In this document: in pieces, positions 26,509 through 35,905 of the stretch
Numbering within the stretch: the stretch's first letter is position 1
How the letters are laid out: every line of letters begins with the position of its first letter
Assembly: GCA_944323655.1 (NCBI GenBank)
Contig: CALUTL010000030.1
Location: forward strand, 1 to 64,000
From: Candidatus Gastranaerophilales bacterium
GTDB lineage: Bacteria > Cyanobacteriota > Vampirovibrionia > Gastranaerophilales > Gastranaerophilaceae
Length of the DNA: 64,000 nt
Direction of reading: 5' to 3'
Notes under the pieces: model-generated
What the model was told of the DNA's origin: nothing
The model's database searches: none
What the model saw: only the letters and a program-made list of their open reading frames with translations
Position numbers and translations under genes: made by a program

Positions 26509-29500
26509 GTGTTTACAATAAATAATTTAGATAATGAAAATTATTCACAGTTTCAATACCTTGTGAAATCGAGGTATTCTTTTGCCGTGACCGGTCTTAT
26601 CACAATTTTGAGATTATTTTTGCTAAAGCAGGCACAAAAAATTTCAAAGAAAAAAGTTCTTTTTATAACCTCAACCGAGCAAAACGCATTAAAATATCAA
26701 AATGATATAAAACGCGCATTCGACATAGAATCTGAGATTTTACCGTTTCAGAACATTTCGATGTACGAAACAATTACCCCAAACGGTTATGAATACGCAG
26801 AGCAAATAAGAATTTTACGTCAAAAACCCGACATAATAATTGCCCCTGTCAAAGTAATGCTTGAAAAATTTCCGGACGAAGAATTTTTCAAAAAAAATTC
26901 ACTAAAAATCAAAATAGGTGAAGACATTGACACAAAAAAAATCGGAGAAACTTTAATAAATTTTGGTTACAAGCGCTCAACAATGGTAAGTGACATCGGA
27001 GAATTTTCAATTCGAGGGGACATTATAGACATTTACACTCTTGATAAAAAGCCTGTCAGAATAGAACTTTGGGGAGATGAAGTTGTTGATTTAAGATATT
27101 TTGACAATGAAACACAAAAGTCAATTGAAAAAATAAAAGAAATAGAAATCCTTCCGATTCATAAATTTGTACTTACAGACGAGAATAAAAAAAGCTTTAA
27201 TCTTACTCCGGAACTAAAAGAACAACTGCAAGAGGAAGGTTATTTTGAGGGAATTGACGTTTATCAAAGCTACTTCAATCCTTCATTAGTAACAGCTTTA
27301 GATTATTTAAAGGATTATCTTGTTATAACGGACGAAGCAGCGGAAGTTTTTTCGAAATTTGAAAGTTTTGACAATTCTTATGAAGATCAGATTGCAGAGA
27401 ATTTAAAACTCGGAATCCATTATGAATTAAAGGACAAAAACCATGTACTTTACGAAAATTTCATCCAAAAACTTGCGGGATTTGTAAAGATAGGGTTCAA
27501 CAATTTTCTTGATGATGAGATGGATGAAATTGTGGAATTCAACACACTTCCGCTAAAGAATTTTGAGGCGAACCTTGATGAAATAGCAGAATTTATAAAA
27601 GAAAATTCAAATTACGATATAGTAATTGCAACGGATTACAAAGAGCGAGTAAAAGAGATTTTAAAAGAGCGAGAGGTATTTAAAATAATCGAATTTACCG
27701 ATAGCATAACCTCTCACGGCGGAATTTTAGAAGATTTTCGGACGATAATATTTACAGACAGAGAACTATTCAACAAACGCTCAAAAGAAGTAACGACAAC
27801 CCGCAAATCCTATTACAAAGAAAAGCCTGAATATATAGAAAATATCAACGACATAAAAGAAGGCGAATATGTAGTTCACAGCATTCACGGGGTTGGAATT
27901 TACCGCGGCCTAAGCCAGCAGGAAATCGACGGTCAGTTAAAGGATTACCTGACGATAGAATATGCAGCAAAAGACCGACTTCACATTCCTGCGGAACAAA
28001 TAAACCTACTTGTCCGTTATCGTGGCTCAGGCTCAATAAAGCCGAAACTTTCGAGAATGGGCGGCAAAGACTGGGAAAACACAAAAGCCCGAGTAAAGAA
28101 AGAAGTCGAACAAGTTGCTTATGATTTATTGAGGCTTTATGCAAGACGAAAAATGCAGCAGGGAATTGCATTTTTACCTGATACCAACTGGCAGGTGGAA
28201 ATGGAAGAGGCCTTTGAATACACGGAAACTCCTGATCAAATGAAGGCGATAACAGAAGTGAAAGCTGATATGGAAGATGACAAACCGATGGATAGATTAA
28301 TCTGCGGGGATGTAGGATTCGGCAAAACAGAAGTTGCAATGAGGGCGATATTCAAAGCCGTCACTTCAGGCAAACAAGTAGCAGTAATAGTTCCGACAAC
28401 AATTCTTGCCCTCCAGCATTTTCAGACAATGAGTGAAAGATTTAAACCTTTCGGGGTAAACGTCGAACTTCTCTCACGCTTCAGAACTCAAAAGGAGCAG
28501 AAAGAAACTGTAAAAAAGCTAGCCCTTGGCGAATGCGATGTTGTAATAGGAACTCATAGGCTTTTGCAGGAAGGAATAATTTTTAAAGATTTAGGGCTTC
28601 TGGTAATTGATGAAGAGCACAGATTCGGGGTAAAACATAAAGAAAAATTGAAAGCCTTCAGAGAAAATATAGATATAATTACGATGTCTGCAACGCCAAT
28701 TCCAAGAACTTTATATATGTCATTATCCGGAATTAAAGATATGTCCATAATTAATACTCCGCCGAAAAACAGGCTTCCGATAAAGACCTACGTCGGAGTA
28801 TGGAACGAAACAATGGTTAAAAATGCGATTATCCACGAACTTGATAGGGAAGGTCAGGTATTTTATCTGTACAATCGTGTTGAAACCATAGAAGAATTCA
28901 AATATCAGCTTCAGCAGCTTGTTCCGAATGCCAGAATTGCGGTAGGTCACGGGCAGATGGATGAAAAGGGATTAGAAAAAGTTATTGTGGATTTTGCAAA
29001 CCACGAATATGATATTCTGCTTGCGACAACGATTATCGAAAACGGCATTGATATACCGAACGCAAACACAATGATAATCCATGATGCAGACAGATTTGGG
29101 CTTGCGCAACTTTACCAGCTCCGAGGGCGTGTAGGACGCTCGCAAAGACAAGCTTATTGTTATTGTTTCTATAAACAAAGCAAAGAAATAACAAAAGAAG
29201 CATTCCAAAGATTGAAAGCGATAAAGGAATTCACAACACTTGGAAGCGGATATCAAATAGCAATGCGGGATGTAGAAATTCGAGGAGTCGGAAACATTTT
29301 AGGCACCAAACAGCACGGGCATATGATAAACGTCGGATTTGATACATATTGCCAGCTTTTAGACGAAACCGTAAGAGAACTTCAAGGGGAAGTCGTAAAC
29401 AAAAATAATCCGGCAATAGTCGATATAAACGTAACGGCATTTATACCCGATGAATGGGTAGGTTCAGCCGAACAAAAAATGATTGAATATAAACGATTGG

Positions 29501-29889
29501 CGGATGTAAAAAATGATGTTGAACTTGATTACATAACTGAAGAATGGAAAGACAGATTTTCAAAACCTCCCGAAAGTGTCGAAAACTTAATCAAACTAAT
29601 CCGAATACGACTTGCAGCAACAGATGTCGGAATTTCACTAATAAGAGAGACTTCAGAAAACATAAGGATATATATGCCGTTTTTAGAAGGAGAATGGAAA
29701 ATTATCCAACGAGGGCTGCCGTCAAATATCTTGAAGAAAATAAAATTTACAATTGCACCAAAGTCTTGCCAGGAGGGTAATTCCATTTTACTTTTAAATA
29801 ATGCATATATGAATTTTGATGAAGTATTTAACATTTTGACAGATTTGTTTTATTATATTCATAAAATCAGTCACGAATTTACATACTAA
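26509..29889 (+). CDS. mfd: Transcription-repair coupling factor
   Basis: 1126 residues, full length. It removes stalled RNA polymerase from DNA lesions and recruits UvrA. Order: UvrB-homology N-terminal module (ISMYETITPNGYEYAEQIRIL, FSIRGDIIDIYTL), RNA-polymerase-interaction domain around 470-540 (EYVVHSIHGVGIYRGL), RecG-like helicase with GDVGFGKTEVA near residue 600, DEEHRFG, SATPIPRTLYMSL and QLRGRVGRSQRQAY, then a C-terminal TRCF domain. The start is a GTG without a ribosome site. Confidence 0.97.
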   Translation: MFTINNLDNENYSQFQYLVKSRYSFAVTGLITILRLFLLKQAQKISKKKVLFITSTEQNALKYQNDIKRAFDIESEILPFQNISMYETITPNGYEYAEQIRILRQKPDIIIAPVKVMLEKFPDEEFFKKNSLKIKIGEDIDTKKIGETLINFGYKRSTMVSDIGEFSIRGDIIDIYTLDKKPVRIELWGDEVVDLRYFDNETQKSIEKIKEIEILPIHKFVLTDENKKSFNLTPELKEQLQEEGYFEGIDVYQSYFNPSLVTALDYLKDYLVITDEAAEVFSKFESFDNSYEDQIAENLKLGIHYELKDKNHVLYENFIQKLAGFVKIGFNNFLDDEMDEIVEFNTLPLKNFEANLDEIAEFIKENSNYDIVIATDYKERVKEILKEREVFKIIEFTDSITSHGGILEDFRTIIFTDRELFNKRSKEVTTTRKSYYKEKPEYIENINDIKEGEYVVHSIHGVGIYRGLSQQEIDGQLKDYLTIEYAAKDRLHIPAEQINLLVRYRGSGSIKPKLSRMGGKDWENTKARVKKEVEQVAYDLLRLYARRKMQQGIAFLPDTNWQVEMEEAFEYTETPDQMKAITEVKADMEDDKPMDRLICGDVGFGKTEVAMRAIFKAVTSGKQVAVIVPTTILALQHFQTMSERFKPFGVNVELLSRFRTQKEQKETVKKLALGECDVVIGTHRLLQEGIIFKDLGLLVIDEEHRFGVKHKEKLKAFRENIDIITMSATPIPRTLYMSLSGIKDMSIINTPPKNRLPIKTYVGVWNETMVKNAIIHELDREGQVFYLYNRVETIEEFKYQLQQLVPNARIAVGHGQMDEKGLEKVIVDFANHEYDILLATTIIENGIDIPNANTMIIHDADRFGLAQLYQLRGRVGRSQRQAYCYCFYKQSKEITKEAFQRLKAIKEFTTLGSGYQIAMRDVEIRGVGNILGTKQHGHMINVGFDTYCQLLDETVRELQGEVVNKNNPAIVDINVTAFIPDEWVGSAEQKMIEYKRLADVKNDVELDYITEEWKDRFSKPPESVENLIKLIRIRLAATDVGISLIRETSENIRIYMPFLEGEWKIIQRGLPSNILKKIKFTIAPKSCQEGNSILLLNNAYMNFDEVFNILTDLFYYIHKISHEFTY

Positions 29890-29906
29890 AAGGAAAGAGA
29901 GACATT

Positions 29907-31061
29907 ATGAAAGGAAAAAAACTCTTAGTTACATTAGCGGTATCAACACTTTTGTTCAGCGGCTGCGGGTTCAAAGGCGGCAATACAATTATAAAAGTAA
30001 ATGATACAAAAATTACTCAGGGACAATTTGACAAAGCCTTGGAAAAACAGATGGGAAATTCAATGTTTGCCAAAATGGGTGTTGATTTAAAAAACAATAA
30101 AAACACATTTTTAATTAATATCCTAAAAGTCAGAGTAGTAAACGACTTAGTAACCAAAGCCCTAATAGAGCAAGAGCTGCAAAAAAGAGGAATCAAAGTA
30201 TCAAATAAAGATGTAGATGATGCAATAAAAGATATAATAACAAAAGTCGGCTCAAAAGACCAATTAAACCAGATATTAAAACAGAACGGTTTAACGACCT
30301 CAGAATTTAAAGAAGGGATAAAAGATCAGGTCAAAATCAAGAAATTAGCAGATCAAATACAAGATACAACAGTATCAGACGCAGAAGCAAAAAAATATTA
30401 CAACGACAATATAAACAGATTCAAATATCCTGAACAAGTAAAAGCATCACATATTTTAATAGCAGCCAACAAAAAAGATCTTGAAGAATTAATCAAAGCA
30501 GAAAACGAAGGCAGAGAGTTAAGTGAAGCAGAATTAAAATCAAAAGTAGAAGAAAGAATAAAAGAAAAGAGAGCAAAAGCAGATGAGATATTGGCAGAAG
30601 TCAAGAAAGATCCGACACAATTTGCCAAGATAGCAAAAGAGAAATCAGAAGATCCGGGAACAGCGCAAAACGGAGGCGATTTAGGTTTCTTTGCTAAGGG
30701 CAGAATGGTACCGGAATTTGAAAAAGCAGCATTTGCACTCAAACCGAATTCTGTATCAGGCATTGTTGAAACAAACTTCGGCTATCACATAATTTATGTA
30801 ACCGACAGAAAAGAAGCAGGACAAGAACCGTTTGAAAAAGTACAAAACGACATAAAACAATACGTTCAGAGTGAAAAACAAATAACGCTTGTTGACAATT
30901 TATTGGAATCACTCAAGAAGAATTCAACAATAGAATTTGTAGATCCTGCGTACAATCCAGAAGCAATACAAGAAGATATACAAAAACAATTAAACGGACC
31001 TTTTGAAGAAGAAAAACCGGCAGGAGCAAAAGAAGAAGTACCGGACCTTCAAAAAAAATAA
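29907..31061 (+). CDS. PpiC-type peptidyl-prolyl isomerase lipoprotein (PrsA/SurA-like)
   Basis: 384 residues. The signal peptide ends in the lipobox LLFSGC (Cys 20). A SurA N-like helical region (about 30-160) is followed by a parvulin domain (QVKASHILIA near residue 178 to FGYHIIYVTDR near 290), with a Lys/Glu-rich helical insertion of ~45 residues. The tail is acidic and Pro-rich. It is a likely envelope folding factor, consistent with the Lpt-type outer membrane. AAGGAAAGAG precedes the start, 17 bases after mfd. Confidence 0.93.
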   Translation: MKGKKLLVTLAVSTLLFSGCGFKGGNTIIKVNDTKITQGQFDKALEKQMGNSMFAKMGVDLKNNKNTFLINILKVRVVNDLVTKALIEQELQKRGIKVSNKDVDDAIKDIITKVGSKDQLNQILKQNGLTTSEFKEGIKDQVKIKKLADQIQDTTVSDAEAKKYYNDNINRFKYPEQVKASHILIAANKKDLEELIKAENEGRELSEAELKSKVEERIKEKRAKADEILAEVKKDPTQFAKIAKEKSEDPGTAQNGGDLGFFAKGRMVPEFEKAAFALKPNSVSGIVETNFGYHIIYVTDRKEAGQEPFEKVQNDIKQYVQSEKQITLVDNLLESLKKNSTIEFVDPAYNPEAIQEDIQKQLNGPFEEEKPAGAKEEVPDLQKK

Positions 31062-31084
31062 ATAATACCAAAACAAAATATAGA

Positions 31085-31116
31085 AAATCCGTCTTAATAA
31101 CAAGGCGGATTTTTTA
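31085..31116 (+). terminator. Terminator after ppiC gene
   Basis: Stem aatccgtctt/aaggcggatt with one wobble pair, a 6-base loop and a T-run. Confidence 0.88.
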
Positions 31117-31216
31117 TATAAAAATTTTTTAAATTATTAAAAAATAATAAAATTTATAATTGAATTGAACTTGATAAATTATAATTAAGGTATACTATAT
31201 TGTAGAGGTAGGGAAA

Positions 31217-31798
31217 ATGACACACAAACACAACAATCCTTTTAAAAAAGATATAAACGAGGATGAAAAACAGGCAGAAGAATTAAAAGAAACAGAAGAA
31301 ACTTCTGAAAACACAGCTAAAGAATCTGAAGATATTCAAAACGATGAATTAGAAAAACTTCAGGTAAAATACGATGAATTAAACAGTCAATACATAAGAT
31401 TAGCAGCGGACTTTGACAATTACCGCAAAAGACAGGAGCAGGAAAGAGAAAGTCTTTATAAATTAGGCACAGAAAACACTTTAAAGAAACTTCTTGAAGT
31501 GCTTGATAATTTTGAACGAGGCGAAAAAGCATTAGAAAACGTAGAGGACTGTGCAAAATGCAAAGAAAGCTTTGCTCTTGTACACAAGCAGGTTGTAGAC
31601 GCCTTAACAAAACTGGGCTTAGAAACTATTGATGCAGAAGGTCAAACATTTGATCCGAATTTTCACGAAGCCGTAATGCAGACACCGACGTCAGAACACC
31701 CGGAACATACGATTATTACAGAGCTTCAAAAGGGTTACAAGCTGGGCGACAAAGTATTAAGACCGACATTAGTAAACGTTGCAATGGCGGAGAATTAG
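31217..31798 (+). CDS. grpE: Nucleotide exchange factor GrpE
   Basis: 193 residues. An acidic N-terminal tail and long coiled coil (30-90, with LAADFDNYRKRQEQERE) are followed by the beta-wing domain (GQTFDPNFHEAVMQ, GYKLGDKVLRPTLVNVA), all diagnostic of GrpE. It releases ADP from DnaK. AGGTAGGG precedes the ATG. dnaJ follows 70 bases later; neither dnaK nor hrcA is in the cluster. No CIRCE-type inverted repeat is obvious upstream. Confidence 0.96.
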   Translation: MTHKHNNPFKKDINEDEKQAEELKETEETSENTAKESEDIQNDELEKLQVKYDELNSQYIRLAADFDNYRKRQEQERESLYKLGTENTLKKLLEVLDNFERGEKALENVEDCAKCKESFALVHKQVVDALTKLGLETIDAEGQTFDPNFHEAVMQTPTSEHPEHTIITELQKGYKLGDKVLRPTLVNVAMAEN

Positions 31799-31868
31799 AG
31801 AGAATAACAGAAAAAAAAAATAAACAAAAAAGTTTAATTTTTCATAGGGATAAAAAGAAAAAAGAACA

Positions 31869-33005
31869 ATGGCAAATTACTACGAAATATTGGAAGTATC
31901 ACAAAACGCAACCAAAGAAGAGATAAAATCAGCATTTAGAAAAAAAGCAAGAACACTACATCCGGATGTAAACAAAGCACCTGATGCTGAGGAAAAGTTC
32001 AAAGAGCTTGGTAAAGCTTATGAAACACTGATGGATGACGACAAAAGAGCCACTTATGACCGGTATGGAGAAGACGGCTTAAAAAATGCAGGCTTTGACA
32101 CAGGCGGCCCGTTTGCGGGAGGTTTTGGCGACTTAAACGATATTTTCAATTCATTTTTCGGAGGTTTTGGCGGCTTTGGTTTTGGCGGCGGGCCTGATCC
32201 GAATGCACCAAGACGCGGTGACGATTTAAGACACGACATTGAAATAGATTTTAAAGAAGCAGTCTTTGGCACGACAAAAGAGATAAAATTCACTCACCTT
32301 GAGCTTTGTCCCGAATGCAACGGCACAGGGGCACAAAAAGGAACTCAGCCGATAACCTGTCCAACCTGCCACGGTCAAGGTCAAGTCCAAACCGTTACAA
32401 GAACTCCGCTTGGTGCAATTTCACAAATTACAGTCTGCCCTGACTGCCATGGAACAGGCCAGAAAATAGGGACCCCCTGCAAAGCTTGCAAAGGTTCCGG
32501 TAAAATTGAAAAGGAAAAGAAAATCGAAATAAAAATTCCTGCAGGAGTCGACAATTTATCAAAGATAAGAGTATCCGGCGAAGGAGATGCAGGTTCAAAC
32601 GGCGGGCCAGCAGGGGATTTGTATGTAGTTTTGCATGTTAAATCTTCAAAATACTACCAGCGTGACGGAATTAATATCTTCTCAACGGTAGAAATTGATC
32701 CATCTCAAGCAGTTTTGGGAGATGAAATTCAAATCGGAACGCTTGACGGAATAAAGAAAATAAAAATTCCCGCAGGCTCTCAAAGCGGAAACAATATAAA
32801 ACTTAAAGGAGCAGGAATTCCGGTAATTTCAAGACCGTCACAACGAGGAGATCATATAGTAATAATTAATGTCGTAATCCCGACACAGACAACAGAAGAA
32901 GAGAAACAATTATACAGAAAACTTTATGAGCTTAAATGCGGCAAAAAGCCTGCGGAAAAAACAAACGAAAACATTTTACATAAGGTAAAAGGAGTTTTTA
33001 AATAA
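31869..33005 (+). CDS. dnaJ: Chaperone DnaJ
   Basis: 378 residues, type I DnaJ: J domain with HPD (about residues 33-35), a Gly/Phe-rich linker (75-115), four CxxCxGxG zinc repeats (CPECNGTG, CPTCHGQG, CPDCHGTG, CKACKGSG) and C-terminal substrate-binding domains. It delivers substrates to DnaK and stimulates its ATPase. The ribosome site is weak. The stop overlaps the next start by one base. Confidence 0.97.
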   Translation: MANYYEILEVSQNATKEEIKSAFRKKARTLHPDVNKAPDAEEKFKELGKAYETLMDDDKRATYDRYGEDGLKNAGFDTGGPFAGGFGDLNDIFNSFFGGFGGFGFGGGPDPNAPRRGDDLRHDIEIDFKEAVFGTTKEIKFTHLELCPECNGTGAQKGTQPITCPTCHGQGQVQTVTRTPLGAISQITVCPDCHGTGQKIGTPCKACKGSGKIEKEKKIEIKIPAGVDNLSKIRVSGEGDAGSNGGPAGDLYVVLHVKSSKYYQRDGINIFSTVEIDPSQAVLGDEIQIGTLDGIKKIKIPAGSQSGNNIKLKGAGIPVISRPSQRGDHIVIINVVIPTQTTEEEKQLYRKLYELKCGKKPAEKTNENILHKVKGVFK

Positions 33006-34432
33006 TGCGAAAAATATTGATTGCACTTGCATTAGTTTTAATGATGTCAGGAAACGCTTATGCGGCAAAACTTCCTAACGATGTTAAAGCTTTAGTCAAC
33101 CAATCATTTCCGGAAACGAACTTTCGATTTGACGGGGTTATAATCCTGCCTGACAACACAATTTATCTTCCGGTAATTCCTGCCCGCATACTAAATCCAG
33201 AGACAGTTGAAATTGCACAAACAATTCCTGCCGGCAAGAACCTTTCCGACAAGCCTGACGTAATAATTTTCAATAACGATTATGCGTTGTTAAAAGTTAC
33301 CGACCTTTCTGACGGCAGAAAGGGGATTTTAAAGATGCAAACCCCTCCGCATCAATTAAAATCAGGATTATTGCCGCAAGACATGCTTGTACCGAGAGGA
33401 CTTGTAATTCCTGAAAACTTAAAAGGAATTATCGGCAACCTTGAAATCGCAACGATTCACGATCCGACATTAAAAGTTGTCCCTTCTAACGGAAAAAATA
33501 CTGTTGTCAATTCACTTTCATTAATTCCACAGCTTTCGAATAAAACAATTTATGCAACAACAAATTTTTCCAAAAACATTCAGGTCGTGAACCCCTCAAA
33601 ACAGACTCCTGAATATGCACTTGCACAAGAAACAATTCCGATTTCAATAAAAGGTTATGACGGCAAATTTCTTTTAATCACGTCATATAACAAAAAATCC
33701 GTTGATATAGTATCTTTAGCGGACGAACAGATCATCAAACAGGTTGAACTAAAGACACAGCCGGATGAGATAATTATCGACAGCAAAAACAAAATTGCCT
33801 ACATAGCAGCCCCTTCAGATGCAAGTATTTATGTTCTGAGTCTTGATACAATGACATTAAAAAGACAACTTAAACTCAACGGGATGTGTGAAAAACTTAC
33901 CCTAAGCGAAGACGGCACAAAGATTTTTTATGTAGATAAAAAAACTAACGAAATATGGGCAGTTGAATTAGATAACCAATATTTATTAAAAGAAATAGGC
34001 AGATTTCCGAACACTTCAAAGATTGCTTATGCAAACGGCAAAATTTATATAACAAGCCGCACTAAAAACAGACTTGCAATAATAGATTATAACACCGTAG
34101 GATTTGTAGGAGAAACAGAGATAACCGAAAAACCTATTGATATGCTTGTTTATAAAGATATGCTCTACATTCTCGGAGCCGTTAATAACGAAATTTGCGT
34201 AATAGACACTAAAACCGATAAATTAACTGATATTATAAAGCTTGGCACAGAAGGGTTTTCAACAAAAATTTTCAGGATTGATGACACCGATCTTGCGATA
34301 GTAACTGATACTCTGGCTCAAAAATACACAATGGTGGATCTTTCAGCTAAAAAAGTAATCAAGTCAAATTCGGTTGAAATTCCTATAAATTCGATAGTAG
34401 TTGTAGATAAAGTAAAGAAGATAAACAAATGA
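33005..34432 (+). CDS. Secreted YncE-like beta-propeller protein
   Basis: 475 residues with a Sec signal peptide (cleavage after AYA, about residue 20). The region about 180-460 shows repeated blades of the YVTN/YncE type (IIDSKNKIAYIAAPSDASIYVLSLDTM; KLTLSEDGTKIFYVDKKTNEIWAVEL). The N-terminal ~150 residues form a separate beta-rich part. It is probably a periplasmic interaction or scaffold protein; ligand unknown. Its start overlaps the dnaJ stop (TAATG) and its stop overlaps the next start (ATGA), so three genes are translationally linked. Confidence 0.85.
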   Translation: MRKILIALALVLMMSGNAYAAKLPNDVKALVNQSFPETNFRFDGVIILPDNTIYLPVIPARILNPETVEIAQTIPAGKNLSDKPDVIIFNNDYALLKVTDLSDGRKGILKMQTPPHQLKSGLLPQDMLVPRGLVIPENLKGIIGNLEIATIHDPTLKVVPSNGKNTVVNSLSLIPQLSNKTIYATTNFSKNIQVVNPSKQTPEYALAQETIPISIKGYDGKFLLITSYNKKSVDIVSLADEQIIKQVELKTQPDEIIIDSKNKIAYIAAPSDASIYVLSLDTMTLKRQLKLNGMCEKLTLSEDGTKIFYVDKKTNEIWAVELDNQYLLKEIGRFPNTSKIAYANGKIYITSRTKNRLAIIDYNTVGFVGETEITEKPIDMLVYKDMLYILGAVNNEICVIDTKTDKLTDIIKLGTEGFSTKIFRIDDTDLAIVTDTLAQKYTMVDLSAKKVIKSNSVEIPINSIVVVDKVKKINK

Positions 34433-34998
34433 TAGAACAATTTGACCCCGAAACACAGGAAACTTTAAAAGAACTTGAAAAAACACAGCGTCAATTTTGG
34501 AATATTTCAAGAGTAACCGGAGAATTTTTAAATCTGTTAATTCGTACCACAAAATCCAAAAATATTTTAGAACTCGGCACCTCAAACGGATATTCAGGCA
34601 TTTGGATAGGAAAAGCCTTAAAAGAAACAGGCGGCAAGTTAACGACTATTGAATTTTACGAAAAAAGAATAAAGCCTGCCCGTGAGAACTTTGAAAAATG
34701 CGGGGTTCTGGATATTATAACAACGCTTGAAGGTTCGGCAATTAAACTTCTTGAGTACATGCCAGAGGAAGAAAAATTTGACTTTGTATTTATTGACGCA
34801 AACAAAAGCGAAACTTTAAAATATTTTGAACTTATTCACCCTCATCTTGTAAAAGGCGGAATTTTGGCAGTGGATAACGTTTTATCGCACAAAGAAAAAG
34901 TTCGTCCGTTTATTGATGAGATAAACAACCGACCGGATTATGAAAATGTTGTTCTTTCGCTTCCTGCGGGGCTTTCGCTTGCAAGAAAAATACTCTAA
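34429..34998 (+). CDS. SAM-dependent O-methyltransferase (family 3)
   Basis: 189 residues. Class I Rossmann fold: ILELGTSNGYSGIWIG (SAM-binding motif I), TTIEFYEKRI, FDFVFIDANKSETLKYF (the metal-binding Asp region) and GGILAVDNVLSHKE. This matches the catechol-type or caffeoyl-CoA-type O-methyltransferase family; substrate unknown. It is coupled by ATGA to the beta-propeller gene and overlaps the convergent thiL gene by 4 bases at the stops. Confidence 0.9.
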   Translation: MIEQFDPETQETLKELEKTQRQFWNISRVTGEFLNLLIRTTKSKNILELGTSNGYSGIWIGKALKETGGKLTTIEFYEKRIKPARENFEKCGVLDIITTLEGSAIKLLEYMPEEEKFDFVFIDANKSETLKYFELIHPHLVKGGILAVDNVLSHKEKVRPFIDEINNRPDYENVVLSLPAGLSLARKIL

Positions 34999-35900
34999 AA
35001 ATGATTAAAAATCTTATTTTCGATATCGGTTTTGGTGAAATTTTTGCGCAGTCCGTTTTGGTACAAAACTGTAACTCCTGAACCTTTTTTAACCTCACCG
35101 ATTGCGGTAAAATCTTTTGCGATATCATCCCCGACGGCGGCCACAAGCCCGTAATCTTCTCCGCCAAAGAGAATTAAATCCTCATAATCTTCAAAAACTT
35201 TTAAATCTTTATCATACGGAATTTTAGAAAAATCAATTTCAATATTTACTCCGCCAGCCTCGGCAATTTGGGATAAAGCATCCGCTAACCCGTCTGAAGT
35301 GTCCATCATAGCATAATCTTCTTTAATATTTTCAGCAATTTCCCTTGAAAATTCGACTTGCGCCGACGGCATAAGATGAGCTTTAATAAATTTTTCAGGC
35401 TCTTTTTGTCCGTTCATTAAAAGCCTTAATCCCGCAGAACTTGAGCCGTGCAAACCTGCAACAATTATTTTTTGCCCTACTTTTGCATTTTTTCTTGAAG
35501 AAATCTTCCGCCCCAAAGTCCTGCCGATTGCAGCAACAGAAACAAAAATTTTATCCGCTCCCGTAATATCTCCGCCGACAATTTCAACCCCGTTTGCGGC
35601 AGCCTTCATTCCTTTATAAAATTCTTCAACAAAATTATTATTTATTTCCTGAGGAAGCGATAACCCGACTGTCAAATACTTAGGCTCAGCTCCGCTTGCA
35701 CAAATATCAGAAATATTAACCATCGCTGACTTCCAACCTAATTGATAAGAAGTAATGAAATCTCTCTTAAAATGAACATCCTCAACCAAATTGTCCTGAG
35801 TAATTACAATTCCCAAATCTTCCAAATAAGCGCAATCATCTCCTATGTATGAGGAATTTAAAACGGTTTTAATTGTATTTAACAGCTCTTTTTCTTTCAT
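34995..35900 (-). CDS. thiL: Thiamine-monophosphate kinase
   Basis: 301 residues. Phosphorylates thiamine monophosphate to the active diphosphate. PurM-like motifs: IGDDCAYLE near residue 18, GWKSAMVNISDICASGAEP, VGGDITGA, MDTSDGLADAL and FGGEDYGLVA. No ribosome site is visible; the start lies 5 bases after the stop of the GGDEF gene, suggesting reinitiation. No thiamine riboswitch is seen. Confidence 0.94.
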   Translation of the reverse strand: MKEKELLNTIKTVLNSSYIGDDCAYLEDLGIVITQDNLVEDVHFKRDFITSYQLGWKSAMVNISDICASGAEPKYLTVGLSLPQEINNNFVEEFYKGMKAAANGVEIVGGDITGADKIFVSVAAIGRTLGRKISSRKNAKVGQKIIVAGLHGSSSAGLRLLMNGQKEPEKFIKAHLMPSAQVEFSREIAENIKEDYAMMDTSDGLADALSQIAEAGGVNIEIDFSKIPYDKDLKVFEDYEDLILFGGEDYGLVAAVGDDIAKDFTAIGEVKKGSGVTVLYQNGLRKNFTKTDIENKIFNHF

Positions 35901-35905
35901 AAATT

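Noticed and set aside
34995-35900. Thiamine riboswitch near thiL
   Set aside because: Only 5 bases separate thiL from the upstream gene, and no TPP-aptamer motif was recognised.
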